From NCBI RefSeq assembly GCF_003013405.1, contig NZ_PXZL01000012.1, forward strand, positions 62,001 through 126,000: a stretch of DNA of 64,000 bases. Reading direction: 5' to 3'. Both the position numbers and the translations under genes were made by a program. This document shows positions 34,738-43,460 of the stretch, one piece after another (within the stretch, counting starts at the first letter, position 1; the number at the start of each line of letters is the position of its first letter). This DNA comes from Brevibacillus formosus. Lineage in GTDB: Bacteria; Bacillota; Bacilli; Brevibacillales; Brevibacillaceae. Under the pieces are notes generated by a model. That model had not been told where the DNA came from. It saw only the letters and a list, made by a program, of their open reading frames with translations, and searched no databases.

Positions 34738-34787
34738 TATCGTGAAATCAGTTGATTACAAACGTAATACGATATTACTTGTGTAAT
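34722..34787 (+). promoter_or_regulatory. Three BlaI-type operators
   Basis: ATTACACGTGTAAT (34722-34735, a perfect palindrome), ATTACAAACGTAAT (34755-34768) and ATTACTTGTGTAAT (34774-34787) share ATTAC-N4-GTAAT. They match the known BlaI/MecI half-site pair TACA/TGTA. Centre spacings are 33 and 19 bp, so the sites lie on both similar and opposite helix faces. The first overlaps the promoter; the other two lie in the transcribed leader. Confidence 0.8.
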
Positions 34788-34825
34788 CTATAATTGCTAT
34801 CTTCTAAGAAAGAGGTTTGTCATCC

Positions 34826-35740
34826 ATGAAAGTTCACCATTCTAAACTGTTCGGATTCACAGTGAAAACGATTTTTCTCACACTTCTCACGCTTGCGGGT
34901 TGCTCTTCTGCTGAAACGCCTGTCGGAAAAACGGAAACGCCTGCATCTGCAATGGATCAAAAGTTCGCTGCGCTAGAAAACAAGTTTGATGCGAGGCTCG
35001 GCGTATATGCGATCGATACCGAAACAGATCTGGCAGTTGCTTACCGCGAAGATGAACGGTTCGCTTTTGCTTCTACGTACAAGGCTTTAGCCGCAGGTGC
35101 GGTCTTGCATCAGAAACCTTTAGAAGAGCTCGATAAAGTCATCACTTACACTAAGGACGATCTCGTCACGTATTCACCTATCACAGAAAAACACGTCGCG
35201 ACCGGGATGACTCTTCGTGAGGTAGCAGACGCTGCGGTGCGCTATAGCGACAACACGGCGGGAAATCTGTTGTTCAAAGAATTGGGTGGACCTAAAGGCT
35301 TTGAAGCAGCTTTGAGACAGATTGGAGATGGTGTTACGACATCCGAGCGCTATGAGACGGAATTGAATGAGGCCAAACCAGAAGATATTCGCGATACAAG
35401 CACACCTAAAGCACTTGCAACGAGCCTCCGAGCCTATACGGTAGGGAATGTGCTGCCGTCTGACAAGCAGAAGATTCTTATTGAGTGGCTGCAAGGCAAT
35501 ACAACGGGAGCCAAACTGATTCGAGCGGGCGTTCCCAAGGACTGGAAGGTTGGAGATAAGACGGGAGCGGCAAGCTATGGAACGCGAAACGATATAGGTA
35601 TCATATGGCCACCGAATAAAAAGCCCATTGTCATTGCAGTGCTGTCTAAGAGAGATAAGCAAGACGCTGCTTATGATGATGCGCTCATTGCTGAAGCTAC
35701 CAAGATTGCTGTTGACGCGCTGACGGCTGCAAAACCGTAA
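34826..35740 (+). CDS. bla: Class A beta-lactamase
   Basis: A 304-aa serine beta-lactamase that hydrolyses penicillins and possibly cephalosporins. It is a predicted lipoprotein (lipobox TLAGC). Motifs are complete: STYK near residue 83 (nucleophile), YSDN near 140, ETELN (general base Glu166 region) and [14 protein letters not shown] near 244. I chose the ATG at 34826 over a TTG three codons earlier that has no spacing to a ribosome binding site. Controlled by the three BlaI-type operators. The FHA/winged-helix gene follows by 27 bp without a terminator. Confidence 0.95.
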   Translation: MKVHHSKLFGFTVKTIFLTLLTLAGCSSAETPVGKTETPASAMDQKFAALENKFDARLGVYAIDTETDLAVAYREDERFAFASTYKALAAGAVLHQKPLEELDKVITYTKDDLVTYSPITEKHVATGMTLREVADAAVRYSDNTAGNLLFKELGGPKGFEAALRQIGDGVTTSERYETELNEAKPEDIRDTSTPKALATSLRAYTVGNVLPSDKQKILIEWLQGNTTGAKLIRAGVPKDWKVGDKTGAASYGTRNDIGIIWPPNKKPIVIAVLSKRDKQDAAYDDALIAEATKIAVDALTAAKP

Positions 35741-35767
35741 TCGATCAACACGTGAGGTGATCACCAG

Positions 35768-36451
35768 ATGATAGATAATGGTGCATACTTACTTGTAAAA
35801 AAAGGGGACCCCAGCCAATTTGCCACTCGCAAATATCTCACTAAGGATCGTTGTACAATCGGGCGGAGGGGGACAAGCTTTCAACTGGACATTACATTTT
35901 CCAGTCCGTACATTTCGAGAATGCATGCAGCCTTTCAAAGGATCGGGAACGATTACAAAATTATCGATCTGGAAAGCAAGCATGGCACAGAGGTAAACGG
36001 GACACCGCTTCATTATTCCTCTCACATTCTTCGTCACGGGGATCAAATAAGCTTGTCAAAAGGGGTAGCCGAGCTCGTCTTTTTACGAGAGGTCAATAGA
36101 CTGGATGATACGGTAGAGCTCCCTTTCACGCAGCCGAAGATCTCGTCGCTTTTGCCAGGTTTGGAGTTTCATTTGGAGAGACGAGAAGTTCGTATCGACG
36201 GAACTAGGCTGCCTTTAACCGGAAAAGATATGGACTTGCTGAAGCTTCTACACCAAAAGGCGAACCAAGCCGTTAGTTTTGAAGAAATTATGCTGACCGT
36301 TTGGCCGGAGCGAATACTGCATGAGGGGAATGTGCCAGATGTCGGACGGGTGGAAGTCAATGCGCTCGTGTATCGATTAAGGAAAAAGCTTCGGCACTAC
36401 GGGCAGCAAATCACGACGATTCCGCGATATGGATATCGCTTAGATGTTTGA
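35768..36451 (+). CDS. FHA domain - winged-helix regulator
   Basis: A 227-aa protein fusing two domains. The FHA domain (about 15-105) has the phosphothreonine-binding residues GRRG, SRMHA and VNGT. The C-terminal OmpR/PhoB-type winged helix (about 140-226) has PLTGKDMDLLKLLHQKANQAVSFEEIMLTVW...VEVNALVYRLRKKL...IPRYGYRLDV. There is no receiver domain. An FHA in place of a receiver suggests activation by Ser/Thr phosphorylation. It lies between two beta-lactamase genes in what looks like one transcript. No terminator is seen on either side. Target promoters are unknown. Confidence 0.88.
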   Translation: MIDNGAYLLVKKGDPSQFATRKYLTKDRCTIGRRGTSFQLDITFSSPYISRMHAAFQRIGNDYKIIDLESKHGTEVNGTPLHYSSHILRHGDQISLSKGVAELVFLREVNRLDDTVELPFTQPKISSLLPGLEFHLERREVRIDGTRLPLTGKDMDLLKLLHQKANQAVSFEEIMLTVWPERILHEGNVPDVGRVEVNALVYRLRKKLRHYGQQITTIPRYGYRLDV

Positions 36452-36494
36452 AACAGACAAAAGCAAAATCCGCGTTAGAAAGGTGGAGATTCGG

Positions 36495-37313
36495 TTGAAG
36501 ATTCATAAGGGATGGATAGGGAAAACAATATGCAGTTTGTTCCTGACAGTGGCCGTTGCTCTGACATCTTTTTCTAATCAAACGATTGCCCAGGCTACAA
36601 CATCAACTCCCACCCAGATTACCAATCCAGGGAAAAGCATTGTGTTAACAAAATTAAATGACAAAGTATGGTTACATACATCCTATCAAGAATGGAATGG
36701 CGCAATCTTTGACCACAATGGCTTAATTGTTTCTACTTCCAAAGGAGTTGTCCTGATTGATACAGCCTGGGGGGACACCCAAAAAACGGAAGAGCTCTTA
36801 CAGATGATCAAGAAGCATTGGAAGAAAGACGTTGTGCTAGCGCTGATTACACATGCACATGATGACAGCATTTCAGGTATCCGGGCATTACTCAATCAAA
36901 AAATAGATGTACGCAGCACACGTTTGACGGCAAAACTAGCGAAAGAATATGGATATCCTTCCCCCAATCCGACACTCGATGAAAAGCCAGTAATAAAGCT
37001 AGGCGACACCATCTTAGAAGCCTATTATCCTGGGGAAGGGCATTCGAAAGATAACATTACCGTTTGGCTTCCCCAATCCAAAATATTATTTGGTGGATGC
37101 TTCGTCAAAGCACTGGGTGCCAAGGACCTTGGAAATCTTTCTGATGCCAATGTAGAGCAGTGGGATGACTCCGTTCAGAAGGTAATCGAAAAATATCCAC
37201 ATATCGAAACCGTTGTACCTGGGCATGGGAAAACGGGAGGCAAAAACTTGCTTGATCACACCATGGAGCTAATTAAACAGCATTCCCAGAACCAAGAAGC
37301 TGCTCTGAAATGA
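36495..37313 (+). CDS. Subclass B1 metallo-beta-lactamase
   Basis: A 272-aa secreted B1 enzyme. The zinc ligands are all present: THAHDD near residue 120 (His116, His118, Asp120), EGHSKDN near 182 (His196), FGGCFVK near 201 (Cys221) and PGHGK near 243 (His263, standard numbering). I place the start at TTG 36495, since AGGTGGAG lies 6 bp upstream and the product then begins with a clean signal peptide; the frame is open further upstream and overlaps the FHA gene. In the first zinc motif, Ala119 is Asp here and Arg121 is Ser (HAHADR to HAHDDS), an unusual pair. Confidence 0.92.
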   Translation: MKIHKGWIGKTICSLFLTVAVALTSFSNQTIAQATTSTPTQITNPGKSIVLTKLNDKVWLHTSYQEWNGAIFDHNGLIVSTSKGVVLIDTAWGDTQKTEELLQMIKKHWKKDVVLALITHAHDDSISGIRALLNQKIDVRSTRLTAKLAKEYGYPSPNPTLDEKPVIKLGDTILEAYYPGEGHSKDNITVWLPQSKILFGGCFVKALGAKDLGNLSDANVEQWDDSVQKVIEKYPHIETVVPGHGKTGGKNLLDHTMELIKQHSQNQEAALK

Positions 37314-37334
37314 ATCGCCCGAGAAACTCCCGCA

Positions 37335-37377
37335 AAACAAACTCCTTCTCAAGACCAACATGAGAAGGAGTTTGTTT
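37335..37377 (+). terminator. Terminator of the beta-lactamase unit
   Basis: AAACAAACTCCTTCTC pairs with GAGAAGGAGTTTGTTT, a 16-bp stem. Confidence 0.85.
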
Positions 37378-37478
37378 ATGTAAGGTGTTTTCTTTTTTCT
37401 TCCAATCGTCTAAACTTTTGATATAGGCCAGAAGTCATTGCTCTATTTCCTAATCATTCAGTCATAGGAGTCCTTATT

Positions 37479-38141
37479 ATGAAAAAAATCGTAGGTATTG
37501 CCTTGATGGTCGCTTTACTAGGCTTCAACGCCTATTTGTGGCCGACATTGATTCACGCGGTAAAAACAGATGGACGGACGGATACGAAAACAGCATCTGT
37601 CTCGCAAAAAGCAGCTACTGCAAAGCCTGCTATGGATTTGGCCAATCAAGGTCCCCGCGCCGCAAACGTTTCCGCCTATCCGGTTGAAAAGCCTGTGGCT
37701 GCGTCAGCACCTGTACCAGCGTCAGCGCAAAAACAAAGCGAAGGGAAGCCAAAAACAATAGCGGTAGCAGCTGCTAAAACGAGCACACCGAAGAAGAAAA
37801 CACAAAAGACGAAAACCTCAACCAAATCAGTCAAGAAACAGAAACAGAAGACTACACGTCCTCCGGTAAATAACGCGCCAACGTATCCGGCCTGGGATGA
37901 TAACGGCCTCTATGTCGTAGACGAGGGAGTACCAGGAAGTAGTTGGGTAGAGCTGTCGGATGGTTCTTTGCTGCGTAAGAGCGACGGGACACGGACGTTT
38001 AACCTGCCCTATAATAAGAATCCATTCACTGGAGAGATTAAGCCTACAGTGGAGCCGATGTCAGAAGCGGCGTATAAAATGTGGAAGGGCAATCAGGCCC
38101 AGCAGCCATCCCCATTCAGCCCGACACCATTCGGGCGGTAA
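37479..38141 (+). CDS. Exported Lys/Ala/Pro-rich protein
   Basis: A 220-aa protein with an N-terminal signal or anchor (residues 3-28). Residues 35-135 are low-complexity, rich in Lys, Ala, Pro and Thr, with a poly-basic stretch (KKKTQKTKTSTKSVKKQKQK) that could bind anionic cell-wall polymer. A compact C-terminal domain follows (WDDNGLYVVDEGVPGSSWVELSDGSLLRKSDGTRTF). GGAGTCC precedes the ATG. Family not recognised. Flanking terminators show a separate unit. Confidence 0.75.
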   Translation: MKKIVGIALMVALLGFNAYLWPTLIHAVKTDGRTDTKTASVSQKAATAKPAMDLANQGPRAANVSAYPVEKPVAASAPVPASAQKQSEGKPKTIAVAAAKTSTPKKKTQKTKTSTKSVKKQKQKTTRPPVNNAPTYPAWDDNGLYVVDEGVPGSSWVELSDGSLLRKSDGTRTFNLPYNKNPFTGEIKPTVEPMSEAAYKMWKGNQAQQPSPFSPTPFGR

Positions 38142-38153
38142 TAAACAGAGAAA

Positions 38154-38183
38154 AATGCTCCGAGAAAAAGGAGCAGTTTTTTT
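38154..38183 (+). terminator. Terminator of the Lys-rich protein gene
   Basis: TGCTCC/GGAGCA hairpin followed by TTTTTTT. Confidence 0.8.
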
Positions 38184-38252
38184 CGAGATGTAGTCAAATT
38201 TGAATATAATAACGTATAGTACTTTGATTTGACCACTCAGGAGGGCGAAGCA

Positions 38253-39770
38253 ATGATTGCAAGAGAAAGTAAAGTGAATATGGTATTAGCGGGGCTGCTG
38301 CTAGGTCTCCTGATGGCTTCCATGGACAATACCATTGTCGCGACAGCGATGGGTACGATTGTCGGTGAGATGGGCGGCATGGATAAGTTTGTTTGGGTGA
38401 CATCAGCGTACATGGTCGCTACGATGGCGGGGATGCCGATATTTGGTAAGCTCTCTGATATGTATGGGAGAAAACGTTTTTACGTATTTGGTCTCATTGT
38501 ATTTTTGTTAGGGTCCATTTTATGCGGGACGGCAAACAGCATCGTTGAGTTGAGCATTTATCGGGCGATTCAAGGGATTGGCGGCGGAGCGCTGATGCCG
38601 ATTGCCTTCACGATTATTTTTGACGTATTCCCGCCGGAGAAGCGTGGAAAGATGACGGGACTTTTCGGAGCTGTATTCGGTACGTCCAGCGTATTTGGAC
38701 CTTTGCTTGGGGCGTATATTACCGAGTATGTCAGCTGGCATTGGATCTTTTACATCAATGTACCAATTGGCGCTGTGTCTCTCTGGTTGATCGCGATGTA
38801 TTACAAGGAATCGCTGGAATACCGCAAGCAAAGCATTGATTGGTGGGGAGCGATTACGCTGGTCGGTGCTGTAGTGAGTCTGATGTTTGCACTGGAGCTG
38901 GGAGGCAATCAATACGCGTGGGATTCGATGCAGATTATTGGATTGTTCTCTTCCTTTTTCTTGTTGTTTGTGATTTTTCTATTTGTCGAGAAGCGGGCAT
39001 CTGATCCGATTATTTCGTTCTCCATGTTCAAGAAACGGTTATTTGCCACGACAAATGCAATTGCACTGTTGTATGGATCTGCTTTCATTATTGCTACGGT
39101 GTACCTGCCGATTTTTATTCAAGGTGTATATGGCGGGTCAGCGACGAATGCCGGATTGCTGTTGACACCGATGATGCTTGGTTCGGTTGTTGGCAGCCAA
39201 GTAGGAGGATTTCTGACGACGAAGACCAGCTTCCGCAATATTATGCTTTTGTCGGCCGTCTTTTTCATACCAGGTATTTTTCTTTTGAGTACACTGACGC
39301 CTGATATTCCTCGTTCAATCGTTACGCTTTATATGGTGATTGCAGGGTTTGGCGTGGGCTTCTCTTTCTCCACCTTGGGAATTTCAGCCATTCATGGCTT
39401 TGACATGCGTCAAAGAGGCTCGGCCAGTTCGACGAACTCTTTTTCCCGTTCATTGGGTATGACCTTGGGGATTACCGTGTTTGGGATCTTGCAACGCAAC
39501 TCGTTTGAAAGCGGCTTGTTCTCTGCCTTCGGGGGTCAAGGGATGACGAATGCCATTACAGACCCGCGAGCGATTTTGACACCAGAAGCACGCGAATCCA
39601 TTCCGGCTTCTGTTTTGGATCAAATGATCGATATTCTCGCTTCTTCGATTGCGAATACGTTTATGTGGGCGCTTGTTCCTGCTGTTCTTGCTCTCGTGTG
39701 CATTTTACTGATGGGAAATGATCGAGCGCTGGGGAAATCGCCTTCCGTGCCGAAACCGGAACGCGGGTAG
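38253..39770 (+). CDS. MFS drug exporter, EmrB/QacA (DHA2) family
   Basis: A 505-aa, 14-helix exporter. DHA2 signs include MASMDNTIVATAM at helix 1 (motif D1), GKLSDMYGRKRFYVFG (motif A), IYRAIQGIGGGALMP (motif B) and the antiporter motif C GAVFGTSSVFGPLLGAYI. The start at 38253 is behind AGGAGGGCG. The PadR regulator starts 12 bp after its stop, the usual arrangement for a drug-inducible exporter operon. Confidence 0.93.
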   Translation: MIARESKVNMVLAGLLLGLLMASMDNTIVATAMGTIVGEMGGMDKFVWVTSAYMVATMAGMPIFGKLSDMYGRKRFYVFGLIVFLLGSILCGTANSIVELSIYRAIQGIGGGALMPIAFTIIFDVFPPEKRGKMTGLFGAVFGTSSVFGPLLGAYITEYVSWHWIFYINVPIGAVSLWLIAMYYKESLEYRKQSIDWWGAITLVGAVVSLMFALELGGNQYAWDSMQIIGLFSSFFLLFVIFLFVEKRASDPIISFSMFKKRLFATTNAIALLYGSAFIIATVYLPIFIQGVYGGSATNAGLLLTPMMLGSVVGSQVGGFLTTKTSFRNIMLLSAVFFIPGIFLLSTLTPDIPRSIVTLYMVIAGFGVGFSFSTLGISAIHGFDMRQRGSASSTNSFSRSLGMTLGITVFGILQRNSFESGLFSAFGGQGMTNAITDPRAILTPEARESIPASVLDQMIDILASSIANTFMWALVPAVLALVCILLMGNDRALGKSPSVPKPERG

Positions 39771-39782
39771 AGGAGAATCGTC

Positions 39783-40310
39783 ATGAGTCTAAAATTGCTT
39801 GTTCTGGGATTGCTGATGGAAGGGGAGAAGCATCCCTACGAGGTTCAGCAGCAGGTGAAGGCTAGAGGAATGGATTGTTACATGAAATACGCCAAAGGCT
39901 CCCTCTACTATGCCTTCGACCAACTGGAAAAGAGCGGGATGATTGAGGTCAAAGAAGTCATTCGTGAGACTGGCCGCCCAGATAAGAAGATGTACGGAAT
40001 CACGCCAAAAGGCGAAGAGCAATTCCAACAGCTGCTCTTGGAAGAACTGCAAAAACCGATGCAGCTGACCAATCCGATCTACGCGGCTCTTACTTTTGCT
40101 TCGTACGGTGATCCGCAAAAAATGGATGAGGCCTTGGAAATTAACATCCAAGAGGTAAGGCGGTTAGCTGAATTATTGGAATCGATCCAGGAGGAAAAAA
40201 GAGAGAGGCTTAGCTGGGGAGCACGAGCGATTCTAATGGGTGCCATTGAGCATTTGCACGCAGAGATGCGGTGGATGGAACGCATCCGAAAAGAAGCCTG
40301 GGGCCGTTGA
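39783..40310 (+). CDS. PadR family transcriptional regulator
   Basis: A 175-aa PadR-type repressor with an N-terminal winged helix (LLVLGLLMEGEKHPYEVQQQVKARGM...YAKGSLYYAFDQLEKSGMIEVKEVIRETGRPDKKMYGITPKGEEQF) and a helical C-terminal half for dimerisation and ligand binding. It is encoded directly after the MFS exporter and most likely controls it. Confidence 0.92.
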   Translation: MSLKLLVLGLLMEGEKHPYEVQQQVKARGMDCYMKYAKGSLYYAFDQLEKSGMIEVKEVIRETGRPDKKMYGITPKGEEQFQQLLLEELQKPMQLTNPIYAALTFASYGDPQKMDEALEINIQEVRRLAELLESIQEEKRERLSWGARAILMGAIEHLHAEMRWMERIRKEAWGR

Positions 40311-40406
40311 TTTTGAATTTATTATGAACATTGGACTATTTTCAACATTATGATAGTTTTTCGTTTATAATGGTGATAATTTCAAAGGCAAGGATGGTAC
40401 CCGCAC

Positions 40407-40697
40407 ATGATGAATTCTGCCCTCGGACGTTTCCGACTCATCGGCCTAATCGAAGGTGTCTCGTATTTGGTCCTTCTCGGGATTGCTATGCCGCTCAAGT
40501 ATTTTTGGGATTATCCAGCCGCAGTAAAAATTGCTGGCTCGCTTCATGGATTGTTTTTTGTCCTGTATATTTTGGCGTTAGCACATGTTACAATGACCAA
40601 TAAATGGTCCTTCTTAAAAGTGATCGGGGCATTTATCGCTTCGTTACTGCCCTTCGGCAACTTTGTTCTGGATGCACGTCTGAAAAAAGAGCAGTAA
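40407..40697 (+). CDS. DUF3817 small membrane protein
   Basis: A 96-aa protein with three helices, of the DUF3817 (YdzA-like) family: RLIGLIEGVSYLVLLGIAMPLKYFWDYPAAVKIAGSLHGLFFVLYI is characteristic. An AAGGA-like site lies upstream; the second Met is an alternative start. Function unknown. Confidence 0.85.
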   Translation: MMNSALGRFRLIGLIEGVSYLVLLGIAMPLKYFWDYPAAVKIAGSLHGLFFVLYILALAHVTMTNKWSFLKVIGAFIASLLPFGNFVLDARLKKEQ

Positions 40698-40730
40698 GGT
40701 TACACATTACACATTACGCAAGGCACTAGA

Positions 40731-40756
40731 AGGCGGGTCATTGTACCCGTCTTTCG
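40731..40756 (+). terminator. Weak terminator after the DUF3817 gene
   Basis: GGCGGGT...ACCCGTC hairpin with a short T run. Confidence 0.5.
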
Positions 40757-40792
40757 TACATATTCAAAAGAGAAAAAATGGAGGGGATCTGT

Positions 40793-40990
40793 GTGGAGAC
40801 CAGAATTTTAGCAGGAATTCTTTTGTGGGACGAAGAGGAACAGTACGTTCTTGAAACCGTGATGGAGGACCGTTACAAGCTGGTACTGCCGCAGATTATC
40901 ACGCTTGCGAACACAGAAGAAAAGGTAGCGACAGATGAATTGAACGAACAATATGTCGGTCAAAATGTCATTGCCAGATGTTTTGTTTGA
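40793..40990 (+). CDS. Small hypothetical protein, 65 aa
   Basis: A 65-aa acidic protein (VETRILAGILLWDEEEQYVLETVMEDRYKLVLPQIITLANTEEKV...). It likely starts at GTG 40793, since GGAGGGG lies 6 bp before it and the earlier ATG overlaps that site. It precedes the ADP-ribosylglycohydrolase by 37 bp. No family recognised. Confidence 0.55.
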   Translation: METRILAGILLWDEEEQYVLETVMEDRYKLVLPQIITLANTEEKVATDELNEQYVGQNVIARCFV

Positions 40991-41027
40991 TATGAACAGA
41001 TAATTCTGAAAAAAGGTGTGGATAGGT

Positions 41028-41954
41028 GTGGAATTGCGTGACCGCTATGCTGGAAGCTTGCTAGGCTTGGCCGTTGGAGATGCACTCGGCACTACTTTAG
41101 AATTTCGCAAACCGGGTACCTTCGAGCCGCTTACAGAAATGGTCGGGGGTGGACCATTCCATTTAAAGCCGGGAGAATGGACGGATGATACGTCGATGGC
41201 ACTGTGCCTGGCTGAGAGCTTGATTACGCAGAACGGCTTCGACCCGGTTGATCAGATGAACCGCTATGTAGCTTGGTTTCGAGAGGGTTATATGAGCTGC
41301 AAGGATCATTGCTTCGATATCGGGAATATCACGAAAGAAGCGCTGTGGCGTTTTGAGCAGACGAAAAATCCATTCAGCGGACCGGATCATCCGATGTCGG
41401 CAGGGAATGGCTCCATTATGAGGCTAGCACCTGTAGCACTCTATTATGCTAATCAACCGTCGCTCGCCATCGATTACTGTGCGCAAAGTTCTCGCACTAC
41501 TCACGCGACAGCAAAGGCAGTAGACGGCTGTCGTTTTTTGGGGGCATTGCTCCTTGGGGCTCTACAGGGTATTTCCAAAGAGGAGTTGCTCACTGATTCG
41601 TTTTCTCCAGTAGCGGGTCTATGGGAAAAGCAGCCGCTAGATCCTGATATCGCCCGTGTCGCGAATGGCTCCTATAAAGGGAAAACTAGAAAAGAGATCA
41701 AAGGATCGGGGTATGTCGTCGATTCGCTTGAAGCGGCGCTTTGGGCTTTTTATTCCAGTAGTTCTTTTGAAGAAGGACTGTTCCTGGCGGTAAATCTCGG
41801 AGATGATGCGGATACGACGGGAGCTGTCTACGGTCAATTGGCAGGTGCTTATTACGGAGTAGAAGGCTTGCCTCAACGGATGCTAAAGCTGTTGGCGAAG
41901 CGAGAATTGATGGAGGAGTTCGCGCAGAAATTGTACGAGCACGCTACCCGTTAA
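41028..41954 (+). CDS. ADP-ribosylglycohydrolase family protein
   Basis: A 308-aa dinuclear-metal hydrolase of the DraG/ARH family, which removes ADP-ribose from proteins or small molecules. Metal-binding motifs are intact: WTDDTSMAL near residue 55, SAGNGSIMRL, and the C-terminal NLGDDADTTGAVYGQLAGAYYG. GTG 41028 is preferred because AAAGGTG lies upstream at the right distance; a GTG four codons earlier is possible. Confidence 0.9.
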   Translation: MELRDRYAGSLLGLAVGDALGTTLEFRKPGTFEPLTEMVGGGPFHLKPGEWTDDTSMALCLAESLITQNGFDPVDQMNRYVAWFREGYMSCKDHCFDIGNITKEALWRFEQTKNPFSGPDHPMSAGNGSIMRLAPVALYYANQPSLAIDYCAQSSRTTHATAKAVDGCRFLGALLLGALQGISKEELLTDSFSPVAGLWEKQPLDPDIARVANGSYKGKTRKEIKGSGYVVDSLEAALWAFYSSSSFEEGLFLAVNLGDDADTTGAVYGQLAGAYYGVEGLPQRMLKLLAKRELMEEFAQKLYEHATR

Positions 41955-41972
41955 CCGACAGAACGGAATGGC

Positions 41973-42470
41973 TTATTTGGATTTTGTTCGCCTATACAGT
42001 AGCCATCCGATACCAATCAGCAGAAGTGCGAATAAATCATAAGAAATATCGTATAAGAATTGAGAGTGGCCCGGCTTGACGTGATGAATTTGCAGCAGAT
42101 GGTGGTTAACGATTCCTTCCACCAAGTTAAATATGCCAGCTCCAAGGAAAAAACTACTCCAGAAATAATACGCAGTCCCTACAGGGTTGCTTTTCCACAG
42201 GAGAATGCCCGATAGGAAAATGATGACCGTCACGAATAAATGGAAGAAACCATCACTCATGATTTGATGGTGTCGATCTCCATACATATCTACACTATGC
42301 CACTGCAATATTTGGTGAAAAATAATGCCATCCAGCATGCCAATGATGCCTACTCCAAAAAGAAAGGCACCGATCATTGTTTTTTTCAATCGCGTATCCC
42401 CCAGTCCAAAATAGGCTAAAAAACGATAAGCACCACCCATCAGGCAGTGCTTATCACCAAGATTAGGCAT
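41973..42470 (-). CDS. DUF2243 membrane protein
   Basis: A 165-aa, four-helix protein of the DUF2243 family (GIIGMLDGIIFHQILQWHSVDMYGDRHHQIMSDGFFHLF is the hallmark; His-rich helices suggest metal or haem contact). The start overlaps the end of the upstream DUF3231 gene by 8 bp; a later ATG at 42440 is an alternative. Function unknown. Confidence 0.8.
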   Translation of the reverse strand: MPNLGDKHCLMGGAYRFLAYFGLGDTRLKKTMIGAFLFGVGIIGMLDGIIFHQILQWHSVDMYGDRHHQIMSDGFFHLFVTVIIFLSGILLWKSNPVGTAYYFWSSFFLGAGIFNLVEGIVNHHLLQIHHVKPGHSQFLYDISYDLFALLLIGIGWLLYRRTKSK

Positions 42471-43020
42471 GGACAAGTTCTGGCGCTTGCATATGAAGAG
42501 GCGGCGGAACCAGCCAGCCTTTTTCTTTTAAAATGCGGAGCAATCTGACGCCAAATTGGGCTTTTGCAACATGGTACTGACCAAAAAGCATTCCGATATC
42601 TTCCCGGATGGATTGAGCCATGATTTGACTGCAGGAAACCAACCCGGCTGCAATGTCTCTTGAAACACCGGTAGCGATCTCTGGGTCATTCATCCGAGCA
42701 CCAGCCGGAATGCTTTCCAGATTCGCTACAGGGCGATCCGGTGGGGCTGGTGGCAATCCAATCCCATTCACTTTGAGTAATTCATCCAGCTGTTCCACTT
42801 CTTGTTTCATGCTTCGTGTAATGTCTTCGAGGAAGCTCTTCAGATCATGATCACCAGTATGGTTGAGCGCTGTTTGATAACTAGCAAGCAAGCCCTTTGT
42901 CGTTGCCAAATACATCCACACTCCAAAAACCTCGCCATAATGCATGGGTTCATTTTGCGGATTGCCTGATAAAATACCCATTAACGTCCTCCCAGTACTC
43001 AGTAGAGTTTTGATATCCAT
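42463..43020 (-). CDS. DUF3231 protein
   Basis: A 185-aa member of the DUF3231 family, a ferritin-like helical bundle found in sporulating Bacillales, often in several paralogues. Single-domain version; most members carry two. Helices include FGVWMYLATTKGLLASYQTALNHTGDHDLKSFLEDI and IAAGLVSCSQIMAQSIREDIGMLFGQYH. AGGAGAC precedes the ATG. It shares a transcript with the DUF2243 gene. Confidence 0.82.
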   Translation of the reverse strand: MDIKTLLSTGRTLMGILSGNPQNEPMHYGEVFGVWMYLATTKGLLASYQTALNHTGDHDLKSFLEDITRSMKQEVEQLDELLKVNGIGLPPAPPDRPVANLESIPAGARMNDPEIATGVSRDIAAGLVSCSQIMAQSIREDIGMLFGQYHVAKAQFGVRLLRILKEKGWLVPPPLHMQAPELVHA

Positions 43021-43103
43021 TCGGGTCTCCTAACTTTGTGATGTAACCCAAAGATAAGATTTACAAGAGGGACAGGATATATCCGCTCAAAGGAAGAGGA
43101 GAA

Positions 43104-43460
43104 TTATTTTCCGGGTTCTTTCTGGATACGATTATGATCGTATATACCCAAAAAGCGATGGTACGCAAGTTCTGCCACACCTAAAAGAGCTACCGTAATG
43201 ATTAACTCGCCAAAACTTAATGGCCAATCCAGCCATCTGGCAACTGCCCATAAGTAAATAGCAGCGATCACCGCATCTGCAATCGTGGCCGTAACATTAT
43301 TGGTAGCTCGTAATATCAATTGATCGCCAATCAGATATGCGATGACGGTCAAACCGAGTGCCGCTAAAATTGAGGATGTCCAGGATGCATTTGCAAACCA
43401 CCATAAAGAAGCGACAACAATAATCCCGTTAACAGCCATCTTAATTAAAAATCGAGTCAT
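43104..43460 (-). CDS. DUF2512 (YndM-like) membrane protein
   Basis: A 118-aa, four-helix protein of the DUF2512 family (KMAVNGIIVVASLWWFANASWTSSILAALGLTVIAYLIGDQLIL). AAAGGAG lies 6 bp before the ATG. Relatives are sporulation-associated in Bacillus; the role is unknown. Confidence 0.85.
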   Translation of the reverse strand: MTRFLIKMAVNGIIVVASLWWFANASWTSSILAALGLTVIAYLIGDQLILRATNNVTATIADAVIAAIYLWAVARWLDWPLSFGELIITVALLGVAELAYHRFLGIYDHNRIQKEPGK

